Source: Cubamyces lactineus (taxonomy: Eukaryota; Basidiomycota; Agaricomycetes; Polyporales; Polyporaceae). Taken from it: a stretch of DNA of 64,000 nucleotides. Made by a program: the position numbers and the translations under genes. The notes under the pieces are model-generated. The model did no database searches. It saw only the letters and a list, made by a program, of their open reading frames with translations, and had not been told where the DNA came from. The stretch covers positions 1,364,001 to 1,428,000 of the forward strand of contig JACDTU010000002.1 of NCBI GenBank assembly GCA_022376465.1, in the 5' to 3' direction. Shown piece by piece: positions 48,300 through 57,614 of the stretch (its first letter is position 1; the number at the start of each line of letters is the position of its first letter).

Positions 48300-49459
48300 A
48301 TGGCCCTTCCATACAAAGCCACCCCGCTCGTCGCGCCCGGGCACACACGACCCGTCACCCACCTTTCCTTCTCCCCGCTTCAAGACGACGGGACGTACGT
48401 GCTCATCTCAAGCTGTAAAGACGGGAACCCCATGCTTCGTGAATGGACCGGTGACTGGATTGGCACTTTCATCGGACACAAGGGGGCAGTATGGAGTAGC
48501 AAGCTTTCCCCGGACACTTCGCGTGCGGCGTCTGGCAGCGCGGATTTCACGGCGTAAGTGCTCTTCTCTTCCGTCATGTTCGTTGAATGTGGAAGTACGG
48601 TGCTCATCTTTGCCCTCTCGCTCGATTAGTAAGATCTGGGACACGTATACTGGCGACTGTCTACACTCCTTCCCGCACAACCATATCGTCCGGAGTGTGG
48701 CGATCTCGCCTAGTGCATCGCACCTTCTCACTGGCGGACAGGAGAAGAAGGTGCGAATGTTCGATCTCGGCCGTCCCGACGCCGAGCCAGACGTCCTCCT
48801 TGACTCCGCTGGCCCGACCTCTCATGATGGCACTATCAAAAGCGTGGTTTGGATCGGTGACCATACTGGCGTGACCGCAGGGGAGGACGGACTGATCAAG
48901 TACGACTTATAAAATGCGACGTCAGCAAGAGGCCTATACTGACGATGTCTTTGTGGCAGGTGGTGGGATCTGAGGACGCGGACGCTGACAACTAGCCTAA
49001 CATTCCCTGGCCCGATCACATCCATGGAACTATCAGCGCAAACCAACAGAATTGTGGTCACCTCTGGGAAAACTGTGTCCTTCATTCCTGCGCTGCTGAA
49101 CGGCTCGCCGACCCATAGCCTGACCCTTCCTTACGCCCCGTCATCAGCGTCGATTCATCCCATCCTGCAGGACCGCTTTGTCACCGGTAGCACCAGCGAC
49201 GAGTGGGTTCGCATCCACGATCTGACGGGCGAGGAACGGGAAGTGCTCAAGGGTCACCACGGTCCCGTTCATTGCGTCGAGTTCAGTCCGGATGGTGAGA
49301 TGTTTGCTAGTGGAAGTGGTGCGTCACATCGTTGCAGTTCTGGTTCTATGCCAATTCGACTGACATTCGCCTCCAGAGGACGGAACTATTCGGCTTTGGC
49401 AGACCACTCCGGGAAAGAGCTACGGACTCTGGCAGGGTGTCCCCGCGAACGGGGGTTGA
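48300..49459 (+). CDS. STRAP/UNRIP-like WD40 repeat protein
   Basis: Seven-bladed beta-propeller of the serine-threonine kinase receptor-associated protein family. Human STRAP works with the SMN complex and Unr in RNA metabolism. Starts MALPYKATPLVAPGHTRPVT. Repeats end in the usual W-D or related pairs: MLREWTGDWIGTFIGHKGAV, then across an intron SADFTAKIWDTYTGDCLHSF, EKKVRMFDLGRP, LIKWWDLRTRTLTTSLTFPG, EWVRIHDLTGEEREVLKGHH and, after the last intron, SEDGTIRLWQTTPGKSYGLW. It ends GVPANGG at TGA 49457-49459. The length fits the family (about 340 residues). It lies inside the right arm of the inverted duplication but on the opposite strand, with no copy in the left arm. Confidence 0.9.
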
Positions 49460-49831
49460 TTTAGACATTTTTCTCCATCGGCAAACTCCAAGACATAATG
49501 CACTACTATAATGCACATCGTCCTGTTATTCCACTGTAGGTAACGCATGTTCACGTTTTCTTCTCGCGTCGGAGGTCTTGGCGCAGGCCTTATTAGTAGC
49601 CTCATGTCTGTACTAAGAAATGCTGTCGCGCTCATCCGCTGTCATGATGATATGTATTGGTTGTCGAGTCCATCGACTACTTCCAAAAGAAGTCTGACAA
49701 AACAAAGCTCAATGGGAGCGACGAAATGAGTCTAAAAATGTCTGCCGATCTTGATGTTACAATGACAACCTCGCGACAAGTGCCGGGTAACTGGCTTAAT
49801 CTACAGTAAATGCGTCTGCCGGCCAAAACCA
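49460..49831. other. convergent intergenic region
   Basis: About 370 bp between the STRAP-like stop and the NYN-LOTUS copy B stop. AT content is higher than around it. Nothing else recognised. Confidence 0.55.
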
Positions 49832-51732
49832 TCAGGCCGCCTTCCTGCGATGCACCGGGTTTAGCGTGACCCAGTTATGCCCGTTCGCAGACTCCTTGCT
49901 GAGCGTAACGATGCCCATCTCCGCCGCGAGCGCGGTGTACTCCTTGAGGCGCGAGACACCCGCACGCTCGTAAACTGTGCTCGCCGGAGTCTTCTCCTCG
50001 GACAGGAGCGTACCCAGTTGGGACGACTCGACGCGTGTCGTGCCCTGGTAGAACTGCCGCTTGAGCACCTTCACAAGCGGCTTGAACTCGGCGGGAATCT
50101 GCGCCGGACGCTTCTTCGCCACACGCGCGAAGGTCTGCCAGGCAATCCCGTCGTCTTCGTCCTCGTCCTGATACGTAGGCTGGGGGACGCTAGGGGTAGG
50201 CATTAGGCTGCTGAAGCCGGATTGTGCAGCGCGGAGGAAAGCGTTTTCGTATTGAGAGCTGGTCCCCACGCTCGAGGCCACAGAGGTTGAAGGGACTGCC
50301 CAAGGGAGGGACCAAGCTTGGGATGGCTCCTCGAGTCCCGGAGGGCGAGTCAACGCCGGTGCGGAGAACATCTACGAATACTTGCGGTCAGATTCCAGGT
50401 GACCATACCAGCTCTGATTGGGAACTTCAATACGTACACTGGTAGCAAGCCCAGACTGAACGATCTCTCCGTCTTCGGCCTCGATGGGCGTGGGCGGGAC
50501 CGCGAGGGCGTTGTCCCAATGATCAGAAGGCTGAAGCAACTGCATATACGCAACCTGCAAGACATTGTGAGATGTGGCCCACGGAAGGCGTTGCGCCTAA
50601 ACAGTCTCTTACAGTGCCTATCTCCCGCTTGTTTTTGGGAGTGCCAGTCGCGGTCGCACGGGCTTCGGGTGGTGAAGCTTCCGTAGTCGCAGCGGGCGCA
50701 GACTGGTCCTGCGAGTCGATACTCATCGCACGCTCAGAGGCTTCGGGAGAGTGCTCTTCAAGACTTTGGAAGGGGGGTGATGACTTGGCGTTGCATACTT
50801 TCCTTGGCAGATGTATTGCAGCTGTGCTCGCAGCCTGAGCCTGAGGGAGAAGTTGTTCCGCCTGTTTCTCTGTCTGCTGCTCTACCTCCTGATGCACCAC
50901 TTGATCCATCATCCTATCTTCGGACTGGTACTTCTTCTGGGGTACATCTCGGTCGCCGTCTTGACCCTCCTCCGGCTCCTCTACCTGCGCTTTCTTCCGT
51001 TTCTCTACTCGCGTCTTGTTCCGCTCCTCCACCGGCGCTTCATTGGCCTCTGTAAGCGCAATACGTGACCTGGGGACTCCCTGACTACTTGCCAGTGCGC
51101 TGGGCACCAGGGTGGCGGGTAGGGTGGGGGGCAGGAAGTCGTCCGGCCAATTATAGACAAAGTCGGCCTGAGCTTTCAGTCCGTCGTGCGAACTCTTCGG
51201 CGCGATGAGGACGACTTTGTATTGCCGAAGACAGAGGGTGGACACCGCATACACGAAGTCGCGGTCGCCTGTGAGCAAGATAATCGTCGAGGGCGCAGAG
51301 TTGTCCAGCGCATGGGCCATCATGTCGACTATCGATACGCCGCACAGTATCAGTATAGGCACAAACCACTGACCATATATCTTAGAACGCTTGCCTATCA
51401 TCATCTTGTCGACGACGTCCTTCCGCCCGACGTGCGGGCAGTCGATCAAGGAGACACCACAGGATTGCAGTTCCGAGCGGATTGTCATCAACTTGGAGGT
51501 CGGCTGCTCCGAAAGCTCGAGATACGCTTTGAACGTCTTCACGCTACCATAACGCAGGGCAACACGGCGCATCTTATGGAGCATGGTGTAGGTTACTTGC
51601 CCCGTGGACGGCAAGGCACAATTCTCTGCATTTTGCGTTGAACGGCATCAGCAGTGTGTACATAGAGATGTTGCAGGGGTGCTTTGGCGTACCATAGTCC
51701 CAGAATATGCCTACATTGGACAGTGCGTTCAT
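49832..51732 (-). CDS. NYN-domain plus LOTUS (OST-HTH) protein, copy B
   Basis: Paralogue of the gene at 35.8 kb. The chosen ATG gives MNALSNVGIFWDY, joined across an intron to ENCALPSTGQVTYTMLHKMR. Matching blocks are GSVKTFKAYLELSEQ, LQSCGVSLIDCPHVGRKDVV and ILLTGDRDFVYAVSTLCLRQ, so the NYN acidic residues are kept. The linker is highly charged and Gln/Glu-rich (VEERNKTRVEKRKKAQVEEP, VHQEVEQQTEKQAEQLLPQA), unlike the Ser/Pro-rich linker of copy A. The LOTUS domain runs FKPLVKVLKRQFYQGTTRVE to GHNWVTLNPVHRRKAA. The intron at 51329-51394 starts GCAAGC, is 66 bp and contains no in-frame stop. Function is inferred only from domains. Confidence 0.8.
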
Positions 51733-52400
51733 CCTGTACTGCCAGTGTTTGATAGAACCTTTATTGGATGCAAGAGCGACGTAGCTGCGAGGGAGACGGG
51801 GGAGCATGAGATCCTTACCAGGACGACGCCAATGTATGCTCCGCTTACCTAGGGTCGCCAATATATAGAGATCGGATTAATTCGAGCAAACACGCTCGTT
51901 CCGCGTGCTCAATGGCACGTCGAAGACGGAGACAGCAAAATAGCGGCCTCGTCCTCGTTCAGTGATTCTTTAGCTTCTTCTTCGGAGCGCCTTTCCTCAC
52001 GGCCACGAGTTACCCGTGGCCCCAGCGTTACCGCAGCACACATCAACACCAATGGAGCCGTGGGCAGATGTTCCCAGACCCTGAGGCAAAGGTGCAGACG
52101 AAGCTCGTCAGTCGGCGTGCCTAGCTCTATGGTGTACGTCAATCGAAACTACGATTCGATGATATATAGGGGATCATTACATACTATTTCGCCGCATAAC
52201 TCCAACGCGCAGTGCGCTCGGTATTTTCTTACACTGCAGCTGGCGGTGGATGCCCCAAACCGAGACTCGGGAGACCTACATGTCTGATGGTCACTAGTAT
52301 CGTCTGAAGTTCCACATCAACGGATATGGTATTAGTATCCATCCGTATAAGTAACTCATACTGATTTGTATGAGACAAGACACTAACATGTCAGCAGCGC

Positions 52401-52422
52401 GGGTTAGCGCCGGCGCTAACCC
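52401..52422. repeat. perfect 22-bp palindrome with telomere-like arms
   Basis: Each arm is GGGTTAGCGCC and the two arms are exact reverse complements with no spacer. The outer seven bases GGGTTAG match the common fungal telomere repeat unit in permuted form. A 22-bp perfect palindrome is unlikely by chance in 64 kb (expected count about 0.015 under equal base use). Confidence 0.8.
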
Positions 52423-52542
52423 AGTCCACAATTGAAGGCGCTTCACCCCTTCAAAATCCCGTACGATCGAGGTAAAGTAAGTAGTTACAGAAGATAGCAA
52501 ATATTGTTGTGAGGCTGATAGCGACTGGGTTCAGTGCCAGGG

Positions 52543-52566
52543 TAGTACGCGGCAAAACGCGTACTA
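52543..52566. repeat. inverted repeat, 9-bp stem and 6-base loop
   Basis: The left arm TAGTACGCG pairs fully with the right arm CGCGTACTA around the loop GCAAAA. It lies 120 bp from the 22-bp palindrome in the same gene-poor interval. Confidence 0.7.
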
Positions 52567-53559
52567 AGTACCAAGTATCTGTATATGTGCTGTCGATGCC
52601 GGCGTTCAATACACCAGCGTTGCATACCGTCATCTGCCCCTATCTGGGCCTGTTGCTGCGATCTAGCCTTTCATCCAGACGTATCCCTACGTATCCGCCC
52701 GGAAACACCGTTCCATTCGGATTCATGCTCTGCGACGGTCAGCACGCTGAGGGATTCACATGCATAGACCGCACCGGAACTGGTTCCACAGATACTCTTT
52801 AATGCAGCCTCAGAGCCCCCGAGCGTCGAATGCACCTTGTACCCTAGTCTCCCCTAGGCAGACGTACCGAGGCGCTCTATTGAGGGGAGGGAGGGACGAG
52901 CGCCACGGACGTCTGCTACGAAATCGAGGGGTCGTAGGGGAGGCTGAGGAAAGTGCTTGCGGATCAATGTGCCGAGTGATGGCCGATGTGCCGCGGTGGC
53001 TTGACAGGGCGCTAATGCATGGTCCACTGCGAGTCCACAACTTTTTGCTGTACTTCATGTAAGGCAAAGCGGTACTGCGTTGCGCACACACAACACCAGA
53101 CATGCAGCAAAGCTCTTCATGCGCTTGTTGAACAACGTACTTTGTTTCAGTCATCCTCAATTGCTCAAATTCGCAGGTTGCATGATCACAGGCAAGCCTA
53201 TACATGGACACAGCCTGCATATTAGATTGTCGAGAGGTCTCAAGGCATCAGCGTCAGTTGAGTTGTGTTTTTCGTAGATCTACATACAGGTCTGGTATGA
53301 GCAGTCGTGTCGACGAGCACGATAGAGCGTACTTATGGAGTCCACAAGTCCAGAGGTCGCAGACACTGAGAGCCTCTCAGCCACCGCGGCACCTCGGCCA
53401 TCACTCGGCACGTTTATCCGCAAGCACTTTCCTCAGCCTCCCCTACGACCCCTCGATTTCGTAGCAGACTACTTGTACCCATCCATCTTCATACTGAAGG
53501 AGCGCATGTCGAGCCCTCCGGATCTCTACTAGGACTCCCCTCCCCGCCAAGCAATTGCC

Positions 53560-54481
53560 ATGACCTCGACCGCAGTTCACGCCGAAGAAGTCAAACGCGT
53601 TCCCGAATCCACTCCTTCTCCCAGTCCGACAATCACCTACCACCATAGTCATCTATCACCACTGCAACGCCACGAGCTCATAGGCTCTATTGCCGGCGGT
53701 GCACACTATGCAGGTGCCTTGCAGTCTCACAAGGGCGACTCGGAGCCCCCTCCTCTGCACCCAAAGGCATGGCGGAGGCAGAGCACGATCAGCTGCACAG
53801 CGGACGATCCTAATATAGATGATGTGTTCAAAGGGGTCGTGGAGGATCTTCAGCAGGTCAGTATCAGTGTTAGCGTCGTCTGCGCTTGGAAAGCATGATG
53901 AGGTTCTGTTGACGCTGACAATCCGGAACACAGTTCTACTCTGGAAAGCCTACTCTCGATGCCGTTCAGAGGCGATGGTGCGAAGAAGCGATCTGGGAAC
54001 ACCCTTTATTCAAATGCACCGGTATCTCCGAGATACGGGCCGTGTTGTTTGCCCTTGTACGCTATGCTTGCAGTACGCTTGCGATCGTTGTGATCTGACG
54101 TCCGAACGGGACAGCCACTGTGCGTCCGAAGTGCAGAACACGTCTCTACCCTCGTCCTCTCCGCGGGTCTTGCACCGAACCGGCTAGTATGTGCCCAGCA
54201 CTATGTGTATACCTTACCTTTAATCGGAACCCGCACGGTGAGTTTGTCCACACCTTTTGTGTAACAACGTACTCATCTATCTTGTCGCTCGGGACCGTAT
54301 CAACCAGGACATCAAGTCGGTCGTATACGTAGACTTGGATGATGACATGAAGATCGTCCAGTTGATCGACTAATGGAACGGACAAGAGCACTCGACTCGG
54401 TGGGGCGCAGCGTCGTTCCGGAGGCTTCTTGCCAAGTTTCTATACTGGATTTCTCCAGCTCCTAAGAGCCGTACTGGATGA
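53560..54481 (+). pseudogene. NTF2/SnoaL-like basidiomycete protein with in-frame stop
   Basis: The ATG at 53560 begins MTSTAVHAEEVKRVPEST. Exons splice cleanly: DVFKGVVEDLQQ joins FYSGKPTLDAVQRRWCEEAI, then GISEIRAVLFAL joins PLCVRSAEHVSTLVLSAGLA, then PNRLVCAQHYVYTLPLIGTR joins DIKSVVYVDLDDDMKIVQLI. This pattern, with a WNGK-type segment after QLIDQ, is that of an uncharacterised family with an NTF2/SnoaL-like fold common in Agaricomycetes. Here the codon expected to be Gln is TAA (54371-54373). The frame then continues openly as WNGQEHSTRWGAASFRRLLA to a second stop at 54481. The gene is therefore truncated by about 36 residues or has recently become a pseudogene. A sequencing error or a C-to-T change is possible. 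The family assignment is by resemblance. Confidence 0.6.
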
Positions 54482-55278
54482 CTTAATCCGCGAGCTGCTT
54501 TCTTGCATGGAACTGGCAGTGGAGGCATCGGCGACAGCCATGCTACGGAACGTTCCAGTGTACATCGGCCCCTGACGGTAGCGCCTCAGAAGATCCTACA
54601 ATACACCTCTTATAATTCGAATCCCTGAGAAGCAGTCCAAGTCACGGTGTGTCCTCTGCATATCGGCGGTGAACGCTTTTGGCAAATAAGCACGGGCACA
54701 TACCCATCTAGAACTCCCAGAACCCCGCTATCTCGCGAACACTATGACAATGCACGTCCGCTAGAGTGCTTGCATCTTCAGCTGACCAGCCTCGTTGCTT
54801 GTTACACAGGACGGCTCTCCGACAGGATACGCTTCGCAGCAATGCTCGCATCTCCGCCAGGTGTCCATCAAGTACGCTGACCATTGACCATCGCACACGG
54901 CCGCCCAAAGACGAAGCGCACCACTCGCTGCGCGTCGGACTCTCCAAGAGCACGAACGCGAGGGCTAGACGCCATAATCCCATGACGGTTCTTGGCCCCA
55001 TGACCGCCTTCTTGTGTACGTACGCGCTCGCCTCATCCACGTCTGCTCGCACCGTCCCGCCGATGGATATAAGAATGGGTCATGGGAAGCTGCGAGGCTC
55101 CAAGCTCGAGCCAGCGACGTCGACCGCGCAGCATCTGACACGACCACCACTGAGGAGCTCGTAGCGGCCCCACCTTGACTTCGAACCCATCTCCCAGTTA
55201 CCTTCGCGCCGTCTGCCTGGCGGAGGCTTCTCGATACACCCTACACATACGAGTCTAGACACCCACAATATACACACA
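54482..55278. other. intergenic, promoter of the short-chain dehydrogenase
   Basis: About 800 bp with no supported gene. Overlapping frames (54708-55052 minus, 54766-55164 plus) are low in recognisable content. Short AT-rich sequence occurs just before the SDR start. Confidence 0.5.
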
Positions 55279-57614
55279 ATGTTTGCGACAAGAAGGATCG
55301 TCGCGGCTCGCATCGGGAGCACGCCGCGGCACCTATGGAGAGCGAGTTTCTCCAGCACCGCACGCCTTCACGCCGCGGCCTCAGAGGCCCAGAACAAAGC
55401 GGGCGAGATACCGCCCTACGGCCCCGTCGGCGTCGCGCGCGCGCTGCAAGCAGGCCCCTCCACCCGTAAGTCCAAACCCTCGACCTCGGCGTTCCCGCAC
55501 ACGTCCTATTGCAGTCCGGCTAACTCCCACACTCCCACCCCGACCAGCCGCGAAGCCCACGCTCTTTACGGACGAGTTCTCCCTCGCGGGCCGCGTCGCG
55601 CTCGTCTCCGGGGCGAACCGCGGGCTCGGGCTCGAAATGGCGCTCGCGCTCACCGAAGCCGGCGCGCGCGCCGTCTACTGCGTCGACCTCCCGAAAGAGC
55701 CGGGCGCGGAGTGGACGGCGGTGCGCGACTATGCAAAGCGCATGGAGGGGCTCCCGAAAGATGGGGGCCGGCTTGAGTATCTGAGCGCGGACGTGCGCGA
55801 CCAGGCGGCGATGTGGAAGCTTGGAGAGACGATCGGGGAGCGCGAGGGTAGGATGGACGTGTGTATCGCTGCGGCGGGCATCTTGAAGAGCCACACGGAT
55901 TGCTTGGAGTATCCGGCGAAGCAGTTCCAGGAGGTGAGTCGTCCGTTGTGCTGTGGTCCCGGGCCGCAGGCAGGCCTCTATGAGTTAGGTGCATGTGACT
56001 GTTGCTGCTGCTGCTGCTGCCACTGCCGGTGTGGTTGTTATTGCCGCTGACGCAGTGCGCAAGGGTGTCGGTTTGATATTGGGTCAGGCGTATGAGTGGC
56101 CTGCGTCGGGTGCGGACGCAACAACGCGCCGCGCGACCCCGCGCTGCGCAGCCTGCGCTCCTGGCTTCCCTACGCGGCGAAGTGTCTATTGTATGCACTA
56201 ACTGCGCACCCGCTGCTGGCTCCGGAGCTCAGCGAAGCACAGCAGCAGTAGCACTCACCTGCGCCTATACGGCGGTATATGCACGATTGCTGACCACGGC
56301 CGATCCTATTGCAGGTCATGGACGTCAACGTCAACGGCGTCCTGTTTACTGCGCAGGCTGCGGGCCGCCAAATGGCCCGCTTCGGGAACGGCGGGAGCAT
56401 CATCCTCATCGCGAGCATGAGCGGTAGCATCACGAACAAGGTGAGTCCCCAACCGTCCCAGGAGCAGGCTACCCCGCATATTGCATCGCGCATTGCGTGG
56501 CGCGCGATACCTACTGCATCCAGGTGTTGCGCCGTAGCAGTCACGCGTCCATCTTCGCTACGTGCTTTCTGAGCGTGCTGTTGTCGAATGCTGAATGCTG
56601 ACTGCTGATCGTTGTCTTCGTGCTCGCTAACGCTGCTGCGCCGCGCCGTACCGCACCATCCTCGCTTGCGTCACAGGACCACGCCTGGGTGTCGTACAAC
56701 ACGTCCAAGTCGGCCGTGCTCCAGATGGGCCGCAGCATGGCCTGCGAGCTCGGCCCGAAGCGCATCCGGGTGAACACCCTCAGCCCGGGGCACATCTACA
56801 CCAAGTGCGTCCTGACCCGTCCTGTTTGATTCTGCTGTGCTTTTCTGGTATGGGGCGTTGCGCGTTCTTGACTCGTCGACGTATTTGGCCCCGCGGCAGC
56901 GGCGGATCCACCGAAGGGTCGCTGTGGCACCGTGTGAGAGCACCTACTCAGTAGATGCGGCGTTTGGAGCTGTCACGGTCCGCCTTCCATATTGCCATCC
57001 ACGCGCAGAGAGATGTGCTGCGGAGGAGGAGTGGAACGGCAGGGCTGAGAGCTGTCGGAGATGTGGCAAGCGCGACGCACCAAAACGCACCTCGTGGGCC
57101 GCGGGTCTTTTAGACAAACCGCGTGGCGGGCGCCTTGCTTCGAGGCTCCAGGACGTCCGAAGCGGAGCGGTGTGTGTCCGTCACGCCTCCGAGCGCCAGG
57201 AAGCACCGACGATGTCAATTTGAGCCGTCGTGGAGCCTGTACCGGACTTATAGAGAAGCACGAGCTGACCACGCGCGCGTACGCATGCGCGCATTTGTTG
57301 TGGTTCGGAACAGGATGACCGCAGCGTACCTCGACACGCAGGCGCACCTGCTCGACAAGTGGGCGAGCCTGAACCCGATGGGGCGCATCGGGCGGCCGGA
57401 CGAGCTGCGCGGCGTCGTGACCTGGCTCGCGAGCGACGCGAGCACGTTCTGCACCGGGAGCGAGTACGTCCATTCCCCCCCTCTTCCCATTCCCCTCCTC
57501 GACCTGCGAAGGCGAGGCAGGCTGGATGTCCCGTCTGACTCTGACGCTGACGCTGACGCGACTTGTGGCGCCTGCCGCAGCATACTTGTGACTGGCGGCC
57601 ATCATGCGTGGTGA
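55279..57614 (+). CDS. short-chain dehydrogenase/reductase with mitochondrial-type leader
   Basis: NAD(P)-dependent oxidoreductase of the classical SDR group, near sorbose/mannitol-type reductases. The leader MFATRRIVAARIGSTPRHLW and SFSSTARLHAA is Arg/Ser-rich and likely targets mitochondria. The Rossmann motif is VSGANRGLGLEMALAL. The NNAG equivalent reads CIAAAGILKS. The active site has Ser in IILIASMSGS and the YxxxK pair in WVSYNTSKSAVLQMG. Then come RIRVNTLSPGHIYTK and MGRIGRPDELRGVVTWLASD, ending DILVTGGHHAW. Introns 2, 3 and 4 (about 382, 237 and 512 bp) are far longer than elsewhere in the window. All catalytic residues are present. The substrate is unknown. Confidence 0.88.
56003..56020. 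repeat. (TGC)6 microsatellite inside an SDR intron
   Basis: Six uninterrupted TGC units lie in the second, long intron of the short-chain dehydrogenase gene. Confidence 0.85.

Larger units (their letters stand above)
51733..53559. other. gene-poor region with palindrome and hairpin
   Basis: About 1.8 kb without a supported gene. It contains a perfect 22-bp palindrome, a 9-bp-stem hairpin and several smaller inverted repeats (near 52320 and 52340). Short frames such as 53335-53532 are possible upstream ORFs of the next gene. It could be an old, eroded mobile element, but no transposase frame, terminal repeat pair or target duplication was seen. Confidence 0.45.

Noticed and set aside
51900..53500. 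Possible transposable element
   Set aside because: Inverted repeats are present, but there is no transposase or reverse transcriptase frame, no paired terminal repeats and no target-site duplication that I can see.
54600..54630. TTCGAATCC-like B box suggesting a tRNA
   Set aside because: The bases on the two sides do not pair as a T stem, and no acceptor or anticodon arm can be formed.
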